Source: CAYWVO01 sp964461835 (lineage in GTDB: Bacteria > Zixibacteria > MSB-5A5 > WJJR01 > JAJRUJ01). From it: DNA of 64,000 nucleotides. Under the pieces are notes generated by a model. That model was not told the origin of the DNA. It made no database searches and worked only from the letters and a program-made list of their open reading frames with translations. This document shows, piece by piece, positions 25,928-34,597 of this stretch (its first letter is position 1; each line of letters starts with the position of its first letter). The translations under genes and the position numbers were made by a program. The stretch covers positions 28,918 to 92,917 of the forward strand of contig CAYWVO010000006.1 in NCBI GenBank assembly GCA_964461835.1. The letters run 5' to 3'.

Positions 25928-27070
25928 CTATCCCTGCGGAGATTTCATGCGCTGTAACCGCGAGTCCATGGCACGGGCGCGCGTTGACCAGAAGAATTTA
26001 TCGATGTGACGGCGAACTGGTGCGGCGGTGGCATAGAGATTTTCACCGGTCCCTACCTGATCGGTAAGATCGCGCAGGCGTTGTGCCAGTGCGCCGACTG
26101 AACCGTCGTAGAGATACATTTGGCAGTCGTTTACACAGAGGTGCTGCAAAAGCTCGGGGTATACGAGCCGCTCGGGCAATAGTGGATATGCACCGGCAGC
26201 GATGGCTTCCAGGGTGGTGATCCCGAAAAACTCATGCTTCGCGGTGGAGACAAACACGTCCGCCTCCCGCAGAATTTCGCGGTATCGCTCGCGGGATTTC
26301 ACGTATCCCCAGGCGCGGATATTCTCGGCATAGTATTCCCGTGCCCAGGAAAAAACCTCCGGTTGCCGGTCGTACTGTTGACCGAGTACGTCAATGGTAA
26401 ACGGGATCTCTGGCTCTTTCAGCAACTGCAGAGCGTTGAAGAAATCCTCCGGATTTTTATCGTGCTCCCACCGCGCGGCCCAGACCAGGCGGATTGGTCC
26501 CGGTTTTCGGGGTGGACGGTCTGAAAACCGGGGAATGCCGGGATATTGGGTTCTTGTGGGGATTTTTCCCACCCGCTCAATTGGGATTTTTGGGGCGGGC
26601 ATGCGTTTCAGGAATTGCTCAGCGGCGGTACGAAACACACGACGATGATAATCGGAGTTAAACCACACCTCGTGAGCTGACAGATAAGAAACAATATTGG
26701 TAAAACCGAAGTGGTAATCGCGCTCACGTTCCTCACGCACCGGGTACGTCAATTGGTTCTCATGAAAGTATAACACGGTGGGGAGACGACGGATGCGCTC
26801 ATCCACCTGCCCTTTGAATTCCAGGAGATTTAACATATCGGTACAAACCACGACATCCCAAGGTGGTGCAGTGCCGGAATATTCAGCCAAAAGATCATCG
26901 ACCTGTTCGGCAAAGGTAATTGCCGCATGCCGCATCCGCCATTTCCAATGAGTGGCCGGTAGGGTCCACAAGGTCCATTCATGATCGCTGTGGGAGATCC
27001 AGCCATCAAGAAATGCCCGATGACTCCCGCCGTAAAATGGTTCTAAAGCCAGGATATGTATGCTCAGCAC
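25928..27070 (-). CDS. Probable tRNA-queuosine alpha-mannosyltransferase (DUF3524/GTDC1-like)
   Basis: A 380-residue GT-B glycosyltransferase. GTG 27070 with GGAAG upstream is chosen; the longer frame to 27127 would begin inside a terminator hairpin. The N-terminus ILALEPFYGGSHRAFLDGW is the DUF3524 signature of GTDC1-type enzymes, the vertebrate member of which attaches mannose to queuosine in tRNA-Asp. The donor domain has WAARWEHDKNPEDFF and, near the end, the Glu motif EFFGITTLEAIAAG expected for nucleotide-sugar binding. No other queuosine genes are nearby. The substrate is inferred by family; it may mannosylate Q-tRNA in this bacterium. Confidence 0.75.
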   Translation of the reverse strand: MLSIHILALEPFYGGSHRAFLDGWISHSDHEWTLWTLPATHWKWRMRHAAITFAEQVDDLLAEYSGTAPPWDVVVCTDMLNLLEFKGQVDERIRRLPTVLYFHENQLTYPVREERERDYHFGFTNIVSYLSAHEVWFNSDYHRRVFRTAAEQFLKRMPAPKIPIERVGKIPTRTQYPGIPRFSDRPPRKPGPIRLVWAARWEHDKNPEDFFNALQLLKEPEIPFTIDVLGQQYDRQPEVFSWAREYYAENIRAWGYVKSRERYREILREADVFVSTAKHEFFGITTLEAIAAGAYPLLPERLVYPELLQHLCVNDCQMYLYDGSVGALAQRLRDLTDQVGTGENLYATAAPVRRHIDKFFWSTRARAMDSRLQRMKSPQG

Positions 27071-27107
27071 CCGTCTTCCGTGAAATGGTAATATACCAAA
27101 AAGGACC

Positions 27108-27133
27108 GGCCCTTTGCTATGGGGCAAAGGGCC
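27108..27133 (-). terminator. Intrinsic terminator after the YggN-like gene
   Basis: Reading the minus strand, GGCCCTTTGC, a six-base loop and GCAAAGGGCC form a perfect 10-bp stem followed within five bases by CCTTTTT. It lies between the YggN-like stop (27170) and the glycosyltransferase start (27070). Confidence 0.8.
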
Positions 27134-27169
27134 AGCGGGGTGTTACGAAGCGGAATCTCTTATCAGCCG

Positions 27170-27775
27170 TCAGCGCCGAAACCAATCCAGACGACGTAGT
27201 TCCGGCACGCGGTCGGCTAAATCTTCGGCGACTTCTTCTAAGTCTTCAGACATATCCTCGATTACTTCCGCGCGGTCCTCCAATTTCTCGGCTTCCCGTT
27301 CCAGTTTTTCGGCCTCGCGTTCGATATCGCGCTCAAATTCTTCCTCGGTATAATCGGTGAGCAGCATGCGGACGGTCCCCCCGATGGCGCCGATGCCGAT
27401 ACCGGCGCCGGCGATGCCAATCACCGCAGCCTCGGCCCCAATTACAATCGCCTCATCGACCATCTCCATCGTACCGTGATAAAACTCTTCAATCAGTTCG
27501 TCGGCTTCATCGTCGGTTCGGACGTGACGACCGTTAATGTAGAGCGCATAATCCTCAGTGATCACGATTTCGCCGCGTCCGTGATGGGGCCGAATAATCA
27601 ATGTCTGGTCCTTGTCCAATTCAATTTCCCAATCGTCAAACACGCAGAGGTGATCGTCATCGTGATAATAGTAGTCGCTGCATTTTTTGTCGTAACGATA
27701 ATCGGCGGCAAACACAGTGCCGACGAATGTCAGGCATAACGCCAGGGGCAGGGTGACACGAAAGGCCGAACGCAT
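27170..27775 (-). CDS. YggN-like (DUF2884) exported protein
   Basis: A 201-residue exported protein with GGGAGA before the ATG and a signal peptide ending VFAA. The first half has paired Cys and many Tyr/Asp/His, then LYINGRHV and a Gly/Ala-rich hydrophobic hairpin (AAVIGIAGAGIGIGAIGG). The last third is a long charged coiled coil (EREAEKLEREAEKLEDRAE). This order is that of DUF2884/YggN proteins, periplasmic with unknown role. The hydrophobic stretch at residues about 108-135 may interact with membrane. The gene ends at a good terminator. Confidence 0.7.
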   Translation of the reverse strand: MRSAFRVTLPLALCLTFVGTVFAADYRYDKKCSDYYYHDDDHLCVFDDWEIELDKDQTLIIRPHHGRGEIVITEDYALYINGRHVRTDDEADELIEEFYHGTMEMVDEAIVIGAEAAVIGIAGAGIGIGAIGGTVRMLLTDYTEEEFERDIEREAEKLEREAEKLEDRAEVIEDMSEDLEEVAEDLADRVPELRRLDWFRR

Positions 27776-27973
27776 GAGTCATATCTCCCAGTTTTTTTTC
27801 TCGTACTCCAGCATACGGAATAACTGCCGGCAGGTTTCGTCCAGACTGCAAATAATTACACCCGGATAACTCCTTTGCGCGACAGGGGGTGAGCAGAAAA
27901 GCAGGTGCATTCTCCGTAGATGTGGGAGGTGTAATGCCAAGTGGAATGTCGGACTACACCAACTTGGAGCGTG

Positions 27974-30028
27974 TTAGACGGGGGTGGAGGCGGTATCGCG
28001 GTTTTGTTCGTCCATCAGCCGACAGCCTTCGAGCAGAATGGTCTCATTGGGCATTTTACAATTGGTGGCGGGTGGGGAGTCGATCGGATGCAACGTGAAT
28101 GATCCGGTATCCCAGGTCAGGATATCATACACAGCTTTTTCACCCTGGAAATCATTCGTCTGGGCGAATTTGATGTTCCCCTGCCACAGTGCAACCATGC
28201 CCTTCCGGTTGCCACTTTGCAGTTCAATGCGGACACTCCGGCCGCTGGCGGCGAGCACCTGAACCATATCGACAAAGCTCAACTGTTGCAATGAGCCGGC
28301 GACCGTTGCCTCCTTACCAGCAGATTTTTCGCTGCGGGTGACGGCGCGTTTGAGCTTGGCGATCGCCACGCCGGAGTCCCACTGGCCGCTCCAGACATCC
28401 TCGAATCCCGCCTCGAGCGCGGCGCGCTCCAAAGCGGTATCCGCTTCATCCAGGATCAGAAAACTGACTAATTCAATGTTACTGCTTTTGAGCCAGTCGA
28501 GCCACTCCAGGGCACCCTCGGCCGCCCAAATCACCGCGTCCGGGGTACGGCGATCAACCTGGCGCCGCGCCTCTGTTGCGCCCTTGGATTGCACGACCCG
28601 CCAGCCCTCGTTCTCCAGTTGCATCACCAGGTGGCCCCACTCGACCGGATGATCGGCCACCATCAGCACCTCGAGCGGCCCCGGCGGCAGACACCCATCC
28701 AACACTTCCTCCTGTACCACCCGCAGCATGGCTTCCACGACCGCAGGGTCGAAACGCTGGCCGGCCTCGCTGCGCAACCATTCGGTGAGTTTGCTCAGGG
28801 ACTCAATAGAATTGACCGGTTGCTCTTCCGCCGCCTGTAAAAACGCCCGGGTAACGGCGTACACTTTCGCGGCGAGCGAATATTCGGCGCCCGATTCGCC
28901 CGGTTTGGTGCCGGTTTGATTAAACGGCGTCATCGATGAGCGATAGATTTCAACGACCGGATACGGGCACCGCGGCATCTCGGGGGATTCCTCTGAAAAA
29001 GACAGTCCAGGGATATCATCCGCCAGAATGGGGGTCAATTCACAGGCAACCATCAACGAATCGATTTCAAACTGCGTCATCGGCAAAATTCGTGCGGCCG
29101 CGAGCGCATAGCGGGAGAGACGGCGGTCGCGATACCCCTCGGCAAACCGCTGGCTGACAAACTCTGCGAGATGAATATACCCGTCACGCAACCGCTCATA
29201 GGAGAGTGGCGACCGCAACAGTGAGGTGGTCCAGGATGGTCGGGGTATCGCCTGGAGTTGGGGGAACTCCGCGCGCAGCGCCGGCATCGCGTTCGGTTGG
29301 GAGGCCGCCTGGTCGTTGTCGTAGATCAAATAGTCCCAGCTACCTTCAGGAATATTGACTCCGTCCCAGTTGACTACGCGACAATGTTCCGCCTCCAGCA
29401 GTGATTTCAAGAGTTTGGCAATAAATGGTTGAGAAAGCCAGAGCAGGACGCCGGTAGTTGTTCGATCACCGGATTCCGCTCTCACACTGTCGTCATCCTG
29501 ATCGATGAAGCCGAATGTGAAATGTAAACCGAGTGTTTGACCAAGCTTGTTGGGTTTTGGCGAAGACTTGGCCAGCGACGGTGTCTCTTTCTGAAGTTTA
29601 TAACGTTGCCAAACCCGCCTGAAGGATACTTCTGGGATAACGGTGACGACCAGTGACTTAATTTTCCCCTGGAAGCGAATTTCGTCCTGCAAGGCGACGT
29701 TGGTCGGATCTGTCACCGCCACTTCCAGCTGCCGTTTTTCCTCATCGTAGGCGAGGGGAAGCACACCCCGTTGACGCAGCCAATGTTCGGGAAACAGATT
29801 CAGGGCCGATTCTTCCAGGATTGCGGTCTCCGGATCCCACTTGGGAATGTTGTATTGTTCGGCCAACGCCTCGGCCAGTTGGGTCTCCGAAAGAAAGCCC
29901 AGTCTCACCAACACCGACCCCAACCGCCCGCCGGTCTCGTCCTGTTCTTTGAGCGCCTGGACCAGTTGTTGCTCCGTCACCCAGCCATTGCGGAGAATGA
30001 TTTCATCGAGCCGTGTCTTTGAGGTCAT
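27974..30028 (-). CDS. MshEN - receiver - DUF4388 signalling protein
   Basis: A 684-residue soluble protein. Residues 1-140 are a MshEN domain (T2SSE N-terminal type): two repeats built on RLGSVLVRLGFLSETQLAEAL with the following LAEQYNIP, a fold known to bind cyclic-di-GMP. Residues 185-290 and about 450-565 look like degenerate receiver domains (the second starts LEVLMVADHPVEWGHLV), separated by a helical HD-like segment (GQRFDPAVVEAMLRVV) without the catalytic HD residues. The end (about 590-665) is DUF4388/PATAN. It overlaps pilT by four bases, so it likely tunes pilus retraction or surface motility to second messenger level. Confidence 0.72.
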   Translation of the reverse strand: MTSKTRLDEIILRNGWVTEQQLVQALKEQDETGGRLGSVLVRLGFLSETQLAEALAEQYNIPKWDPETAILEESALNLFPEHWLRQRGVLPLAYDEEKRQLEVAVTDPTNVALQDEIRFQGKIKSLVVTVIPEVSFRRVWQRYKLQKETPSLAKSSPKPNKLGQTLGLHFTFGFIDQDDDSVRAESGDRTTTGVLLWLSQPFIAKLLKSLLEAEHCRVVNWDGVNIPEGSWDYLIYDNDQAASQPNAMPALRAEFPQLQAIPRPSWTTSLLRSPLSYERLRDGYIHLAEFVSQRFAEGYRDRRLSRYALAAARILPMTQFEIDSLMVACELTPILADDIPGLSFSEESPEMPRCPYPVVEIYRSSMTPFNQTGTKPGESGAEYSLAAKVYAVTRAFLQAAEEQPVNSIESLSKLTEWLRSEAGQRFDPAVVEAMLRVVQEEVLDGCLPPGPLEVLMVADHPVEWGHLVMQLENEGWRVVQSKGATEARRQVDRRTPDAVIWAAEGALEWLDWLKSSNIELVSFLILDEADTALERAALEAGFEDVWSGQWDSGVAIAKLKRAVTRSEKSAGKEATVAGSLQQLSFVDMVQVLAASGRSVRIELQSGNRKGMVALWQGNIKFAQTNDFQGEKAVYDILTWDTGSFTLHPIDSPPATNCKMPNETILLEGCRLMDEQNRDTASTPV

Positions 30029-31104
30029 GAGACCGCCTCCGGGGATGATTGCTTGGTCGTGCTTCCCAGCTCCGACTGTTCAATACCCAGTGCTACGGCA
30101 GCCTCCGGATTAACCACGCCGGCTTCGATCAGTTGCGCGAGATGTTGACTCATTCGCTGCATGCCGGCTTTGCGGCCGGTCTGGATCGTAGTGTTCAACT
30201 GGTGAGTCTTGTTCTCTCGGATCATATTGGCAATTGCAGAGTTATTAATCATGATTTCCAGCGCCGCAATCCGGCCGTTGCCGTCCGCGCGACGGACCAA
30301 TTGCTGCGAGATAATTCCGTTCATCGATTCGGAGAGCATGACCCGAATCTGGGTCTGCTGGTCAATCGGGAAGGCATCGATCAACCGCGTCACCGTTTGT
30401 GCTGCGCTCTTGGTGTGCAGTGTGCCGAACACACTCAATCCCAATTCAGCGGCCGTGAGTGCCAGATGAATCGTCTCGAGATCGCGCATCTCGCCCACCA
30501 TAATCACATCCGGGTCCTCGCGTAGCGCGGCACGCAGCGCGGAGGCGAAACTTTTCGTGTGAATGCCCACCTGCCGTTGCGTAATCACACACTGTTTGTT
30601 CTCATGAACGAATTCCAGCGGGTCTTCCAGGGTAACAATGTGCTTGCTGAAATGTTCGTTGAGATGGTTGACCATCGCCGCCAGGGTAGTGGTCTTGCCG
30701 GAATTGGTCGGCCCGGTGACCAGCACCAATCCCCGCTGACTTTCGGCCAGCTTGGCGATAATCGGCGGGAATTCCAGTTGCTCCAGTGTTGGCGGCTCTT
30801 CGGGGATGATGCGGAACACTCCGCCGGGGCCGCGGTGATCGCGGAAGAGATTAACGCGAAACCGGGCAAAGCCGGGAGAGGTGTACGAGGTATCCAGATC
30901 ACCGGTTTCCTCAAAGAGTTTAATTTGGTCGTCCTCCAGGATTTCATAGAGCAACAATTCGATATCGTTGCGGGAAAGCGGTTGTTCGTTAGCCGGTACC
31001 AGATCGCTGTAGATCCGGTACGTCACCGGTGCGCCGGTCATTAAATGGGTATCCGATGCGTCCAGCTCTTTCATATGAGCGAGAATATCATCGATCTGAG
31101 GCAT
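30025..31104 (-). CDS. pilT: Twitching motility ATPase PilT
   Basis: A 359-residue GspE-family ATPase that drives retraction of type IV pili. Seen in order: Walker A GPTNSGKTTT near 126-135, the Asp box REDPDVIMVGEMRD with Walker B, the His box TLHTKSAAQTV, and the AIRNLI-like C-terminal segment IANMIRENK plus a short tail. AGGAG stands before the ATG. Its TGA overlaps the ATG of the following MshEN/DUF4388 gene (ATGA), so the two are translated together. No pilin or pilB is in the window. PilT versus PilU cannot be fully separated, but PilT is more likely. Confidence 0.93.
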   Translation of the reverse strand: MPQIDDILAHMKELDASDTHLMTGAPVTYRIYSDLVPANEQPLSRNDIELLLYEILEDDQIKLFEETGDLDTSYTSPGFARFRVNLFRDHRGPGGVFRIIPEEPPTLEQLEFPPIIAKLAESQRGLVLVTGPTNSGKTTTLAAMVNHLNEHFSKHIVTLEDPLEFVHENKQCVITQRQVGIHTKSFASALRAALREDPDVIMVGEMRDLETIHLALTAAELGLSVFGTLHTKSAAQTVTRLIDAFPIDQQTQIRVMLSESMNGIISQQLVRRADGNGRIAALEIMINNSAIANMIRENKTHQLNTTIQTGRKAGMQRMSQHLAQLIEAGVVNPEAAVALGIEQSELGSTTKQSSPEAVS

Positions 31105-31252
31105 ACCAACTCCTGTTGCCGGATACGGCGTTGTATTAGTGTCTTCGGCTGCTTGGCAAGCCAGTTGAGTCAGAGGCTAATGGGAAAGACCATAACCGGC
31201 CGCATTTAGGTCAGTTGGATTGCCACTTGGGACCTTTTTTACACCGTACCCT

Positions 31253-31361
31253 TACCGACCCACCCGACGCTTTGCGTGCATCACGCCCGCTTTGCTCTGG
31301 GTGGGGTACCCAAATCCTCTACGCTGTTAGGCTTGTTCTCACAGCTTTGAGGTTGCCACCC
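31253..31361. repeat. Dispersed repeats upstream of the PilT operon
   Basis: 31253-31311 runs TACCGACCCACCCGAC to GGGTGGGGTACC, a copy of the pair at 16578-16706. 31351-31361 is GGTTGCCACCC, a fragment of the unit at 160-214. Both sit between the pilT start and the S9 peptidase stop. Confidence 0.55.
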
Positions 31362-31372
31362 GAACAGGAAAC

Positions 31373-33439
31373 TCAGTTTCCCTTCTCATCCCCGCCTTCC
31401 AGCGGGTACTCCAGCTCATACGGTGGCGGATCACCACCGGGGCCTTGCAGATAATGGTCCATCCAGCGTTTTACCCGCAGTGCAGTGTCGTACCGCGATG
31501 AGGCTTTGCTGCTGCCGTGTCCCTCTCCCGGATAAAACACCAGCCGTACCGGCGCCTGGCCGGTGGTTTTCAAGTACCGATACAGTTCCATCGATTGACT
31601 GGGGTGGACACGCGTGTCATTCTTGCCATGCAAAATCAACAGCGGGGTGTTTGCTTGTTGGGCGTAGTAAATGGGGCTGCGTTCCAGGTACCACTGCCAG
31701 TTTTCCCAGGGCCAGATGCGGGCGTGCACCAGATACATCTCGTTGGGGATATCCGTGGTGCCGAACTTGGAGATTAAATCAGACACGCCGACCCGCATCA
31801 CACTGGCGGCAAAGTATTCGGTCAGAGCGGTAGCCGCCCAGGCCGACGCATACCCGCCGTATGAACCGCCGGTGATCCCGACTTTATCACGGTCGACCAG
31901 ACCCATATCGACCAGTGGGTCAATGGCATCGACGATATCGTTAAATTCTCCGCCAGCGTAATCGTTCTGACCCATTTTGGAAAACTCAACACCCCGGCCG
32001 GTGCTGCCGCGGTAATTGGGAATGAACATTGCATAGCCGTTGGCGGCCAACACCTGCGCCTGACGGGTGTAGGTGGTTTTCCACTCATTGCGTTCGTGCG
32101 ATTCCGGGCCGCCATGAATATACATGATCAGGGGGTACCGCCGACCGGGTTGTTCATCCAGCGGATGGATTAAAATTCCCTGAAGTTCGAGACCGTCGCG
32201 CGCCTGATAGGTGAACACTTCCTGCTTGGCCAGGCGACGCGTGTCCAATTGCGGATTCACCTCGGTAAGGCGGACCACCTGCTTGGCGCCCGGTTTCCGG
32301 TAGTGGACTTCCCAGGGATATTGCGGCGTGCTGCCATCAAACGCCATACTCTCACCGTCATCGGCGACCGACAGCCCGTACAGTACCGGTCCGCCGGGAG
32401 GTATGAGCTGTTTTTTCTCTCGTGATTTAATATCAATCTCATTCAGTGTCGTATATACACCCTCATCAGCAAGATAAATGATCGTCTTGTTGTCTTTGAA
32501 TGCGCATTCGCGGACATGGCCCATAAAATCGGGCGTGAGATTTTCCAGCGAGCCTTCGGCGACAGTTCCGACTAGCAAGCGGCCTTCTTTGGGATCGTTC
32601 AAATCAATCCCACGGGTCATTGCCACGTGCTTACCGTTCGGGCTGACCGCGATTCGGCCGAGTTTGGCGTCGTGATCGAAGGTGGTCACAATTTCACCGG
32701 AGGCGATATTAACCACATACACATTCCGCGCCATGTAGCGGTCGTCGATCAGTGGCGTGGGGGCCAGCGCCAGCACCAGATGTTCACCATCGGGACTGAA
32801 GTGCAGCTCGGACGCCGAACCGTCGAGTTCAATTTTCCGGGGGTCCGTGTCGGAGTCCCAGGGATTGGCCACGAAGACCTCGACTGGGAAGATATCTTCC
32901 TCGTACACTTCCTGTTTGAATCCCTTCTCACGAGCGTCTTTGCTTTCTTTGGATCGTTGGGCCGAGGCAAGGAATGCAATCCGTTGCCCGTCCGGGCTCC
33001 ACTGATATTCTTTGATGCTGGTGTTGTGTTCGAGAAGTTTGCGTGATTCGCCGCCGTCGATGGGGATAACATACAGGGATCGGTGCTGATCCTCGTCCCG
33101 TTTGGCCAGGTACGAGATATGCTGCCCGTCCGGCGTCCAATCAATTGCCCTGACAGAAACCTTGCCGGTCACGAACGGTCGTGAGTTTCCATCAATATCG
33201 CAGACATGCAAATCGGACCACCCGGGAGCGTTTTCATCCTCAAATGGCGTGCGCGGTACATACAGGCGGTAGGCAATGTAATGACCATCGGGTGAAATCA
33301 CGGCGTTGTACACGTATTTCATCGTGACCACGTCTTCGATCGTAAATACCGAGTCTGTATCCTGAGCAGGCGATACGGCCAAGAGAAATGCTAGCAAAAT
33401 AACGCTGCTAAATGCAGCGGTGCGGATTCTGACAAACAT
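31373..33439 (-). CDS. Secreted S9 family (prolyl oligopeptidase-type) peptidase
   Basis: A 688-residue exported peptidase; the ATG at 33439 follows GGGGAGG, and the frame upstream of it is non-coding. A signal peptide (MFVRIRTAAFSSVILLAFLLA) is followed by a WD/propeller-like domain with repeated SPDG motifs (VISPDGHYIAY, SPDGQRIAF, SPDGEHLVL, SPNGKHVAM) and a C-terminal alpha/beta hydrolase. Catalytic residues: Ser in TGGSYGGYA, Asp in HGKNDTRV, His in PGEGHGS. These enzymes cleave oligopeptides after Pro or Ala outside the cytoplasm. The gene stands alone between repeat-bearing gaps. Confidence 0.92.
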   Translation of the reverse strand: MFVRIRTAAFSSVILLAFLLAVSPAQDTDSVFTIEDVVTMKYVYNAVISPDGHYIAYRLYVPRTPFEDENAPGWSDLHVCDIDGNSRPFVTGKVSVRAIDWTPDGQHISYLAKRDEDQHRSLYVIPIDGGESRKLLEHNTSIKEYQWSPDGQRIAFLASAQRSKESKDAREKGFKQEVYEEDIFPVEVFVANPWDSDTDPRKIELDGSASELHFSPDGEHLVLALAPTPLIDDRYMARNVYVVNIASGEIVTTFDHDAKLGRIAVSPNGKHVAMTRGIDLNDPKEGRLLVGTVAEGSLENLTPDFMGHVRECAFKDNKTIIYLADEGVYTTLNEIDIKSREKKQLIPPGGPVLYGLSVADDGESMAFDGSTPQYPWEVHYRKPGAKQVVRLTEVNPQLDTRRLAKQEVFTYQARDGLELQGILIHPLDEQPGRRYPLIMYIHGGPESHERNEWKTTYTRQAQVLAANGYAMFIPNYRGSTGRGVEFSKMGQNDYAGGEFNDIVDAIDPLVDMGLVDRDKVGITGGSYGGYASAWAATALTEYFAASVMRVGVSDLISKFGTTDIPNEMYLVHARIWPWENWQWYLERSPIYYAQQANTPLLILHGKNDTRVHPSQSMELYRYLKTTGQAPVRLVFYPGEGHGSSKASSRYDTALRVKRWMDHYLQGPGGDPPPYELEYPLEGGDEKGN

Positions 33440-33607
33440 CGTATCCTCCCCGAAGTTTCCGGCATGATTGTCACCCGGCAATGAGACTATTTCAATATCC
33501 TGAACGCGCAAGATACCGAATTCGAACCGGAAATTCCAATGCCGGGAGCAGTTGGGTGACAATACTTAGGAAGAGTGTTGAAAAAAAGCGGTAATGTCAG
33601 ATTTGTG

Positions 33608-33728
33608 GTAGGTCGGTGTTCCGAGTCCGGGCCGCCGTGGCGGACCAAACGAGAAACCCGAAACCAACCCAACGATTTACAAATGTCGGGTTTTTCGGTA
33701 TGCTGCGCATTCCTCGGAACCCGACCTA
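33608..33728. repeat. MITE-like palindromic element, GTAGGTCG termini
   Basis: GTAGGTCGGTGTTCCGAG on the left and CTCGGAACCCGACCTA on the right form inverted ends, with an inner GAGAAACCCGA / TCGGGTTTTTC pair. It matches the element at 391-505 in plan and in inner sequence. Confidence 0.65.
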
Positions 33729-33743
33729 TGAAAGGCTGGTATC

Positions 33744-34088
33744 TCAACGGTCTTTGCGGGCAAGGTAATTGTAAGGGTCAAAATACGAGTGCCAGAGTGT
33801 ATCCGATGATCCAAACAGGTTCTCACCATAAAAATAATCGACCACCACCTCCCGCAGCCGGGCAAACTCTTTAAGGCGGGAATAAGTGGTCTGCGCATCC
33901 AGGCTCAGGTGCAGAAGTTCCAGCGCGCGTTCCACTGCCGCTTGTGCGTGCTCTCGTTTCCCTTTGCGGCGCCAGGTGAGGGCACGGATGACGTCATTGC
34001 CGATGTTGGCCATCTGTTCAGCGATTGACAATTGTCGCCAGCGCTCCAGCGTCAGCCGCTGGTGGTAACGATTTATCGGCTGATCCAC
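33744..34088 (-). CDS. Conserved hypothetical protein paired with DUF5674
   Basis: A 114-residue, mostly helical, soluble protein. It carries IAEQMANIGNDVIRALTWR, then HAQAAVERALELLHLSLD and a Tyr/Phe-rich close (REVVVDYFYGENLFGSS). I recognise this pattern as one that recurs in uncharacterised proteins next to DUF5674. It overlaps the upstream DUF5674 frame by 16 bases, a tight coupling. The two-gene layout with short, co-translated proteins resembles toxin-antitoxin pairs but no toxin fold is recognised. Function unknown. Confidence 0.65.
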   Translation of the reverse strand: MDQPINRYHQRLTLERWRQLSIAEQMANIGNDVIRALTWRRKGKREHAQAAVERALELLHLSLDAQTTYSRLKEFARLREVVVDYFYGENLFGSSDTLWHSYFDPYNYLARKDR

Positions 34089-34414
34089 TGTTCGGTCACC
34101 GCAACAATTCGCTCTTGTGTTTGTTCATCCTCCACAAAACGGCTCACGTTTCCTTGTGAAGGTCTGATATTGATCAGTGAATCAAATTCGAGGAAATCGT
34201 CACCGGTTTCATCGGGATAGAAATTGATTCCCCAGAGGTTCTTTTGAGCGGAACCGTCCTCCAGCAACAATGATTCCAAATCGGCATGCATCTCGGCATC
34301 AAGCGCAATAAGTTCCCGGTCCACGTCCACGACGGCCTTAACCATCGTGCCGAAGGAATTTCGCGCTATCCGCTGCAAATCCGCGATGGTAATCGGCGAT
34401 TTTATCACCTGCAT
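34073..34414 (-). CDS. DUF5674 family protein
   Basis: A 113-residue protein with the DUF5674 pattern: MVKAVVDVDRELIALDAE, HADLESLLLEDGS, LWGINFYP and SLINIRPSQGN, followed by a helical tail. AGGG before the ATG is a fair ribosome site. It is first in a two-gene unit whose second member overlaps it by 16 bases. DUF5674 proteins are small, conserved and of unknown function, often found with this partner. No catalytic signature is evident beyond conserved acids and an HADxE pattern that could bind metal. Confidence 0.75.
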   Translation of the reverse strand: MQVIKSPITIADLQRIARNSFGTMVKAVVDVDRELIALDAEMHADLESLLLEDGSAQKNLWGINFYPDETGDDFLEFDSLINIRPSQGNVSRFVEDEQTQERIVAVTEQWISR

Positions 34415-34597
34415 GTTTTTCCCTGGTCTTTAGATATACGGCTTTACCCGACGTCACCGGTGAGAAGATAATAGTATTCGATCAACCGGGCAAGCAGGCG
34501 CACAGGTAACATTGCGGGCCTATACAGCCCTGCCGGGTGCGTATACTCATGATGTCGACAAGACCGACTGCATCGGGTTGATACAAGGATTCCGGCA

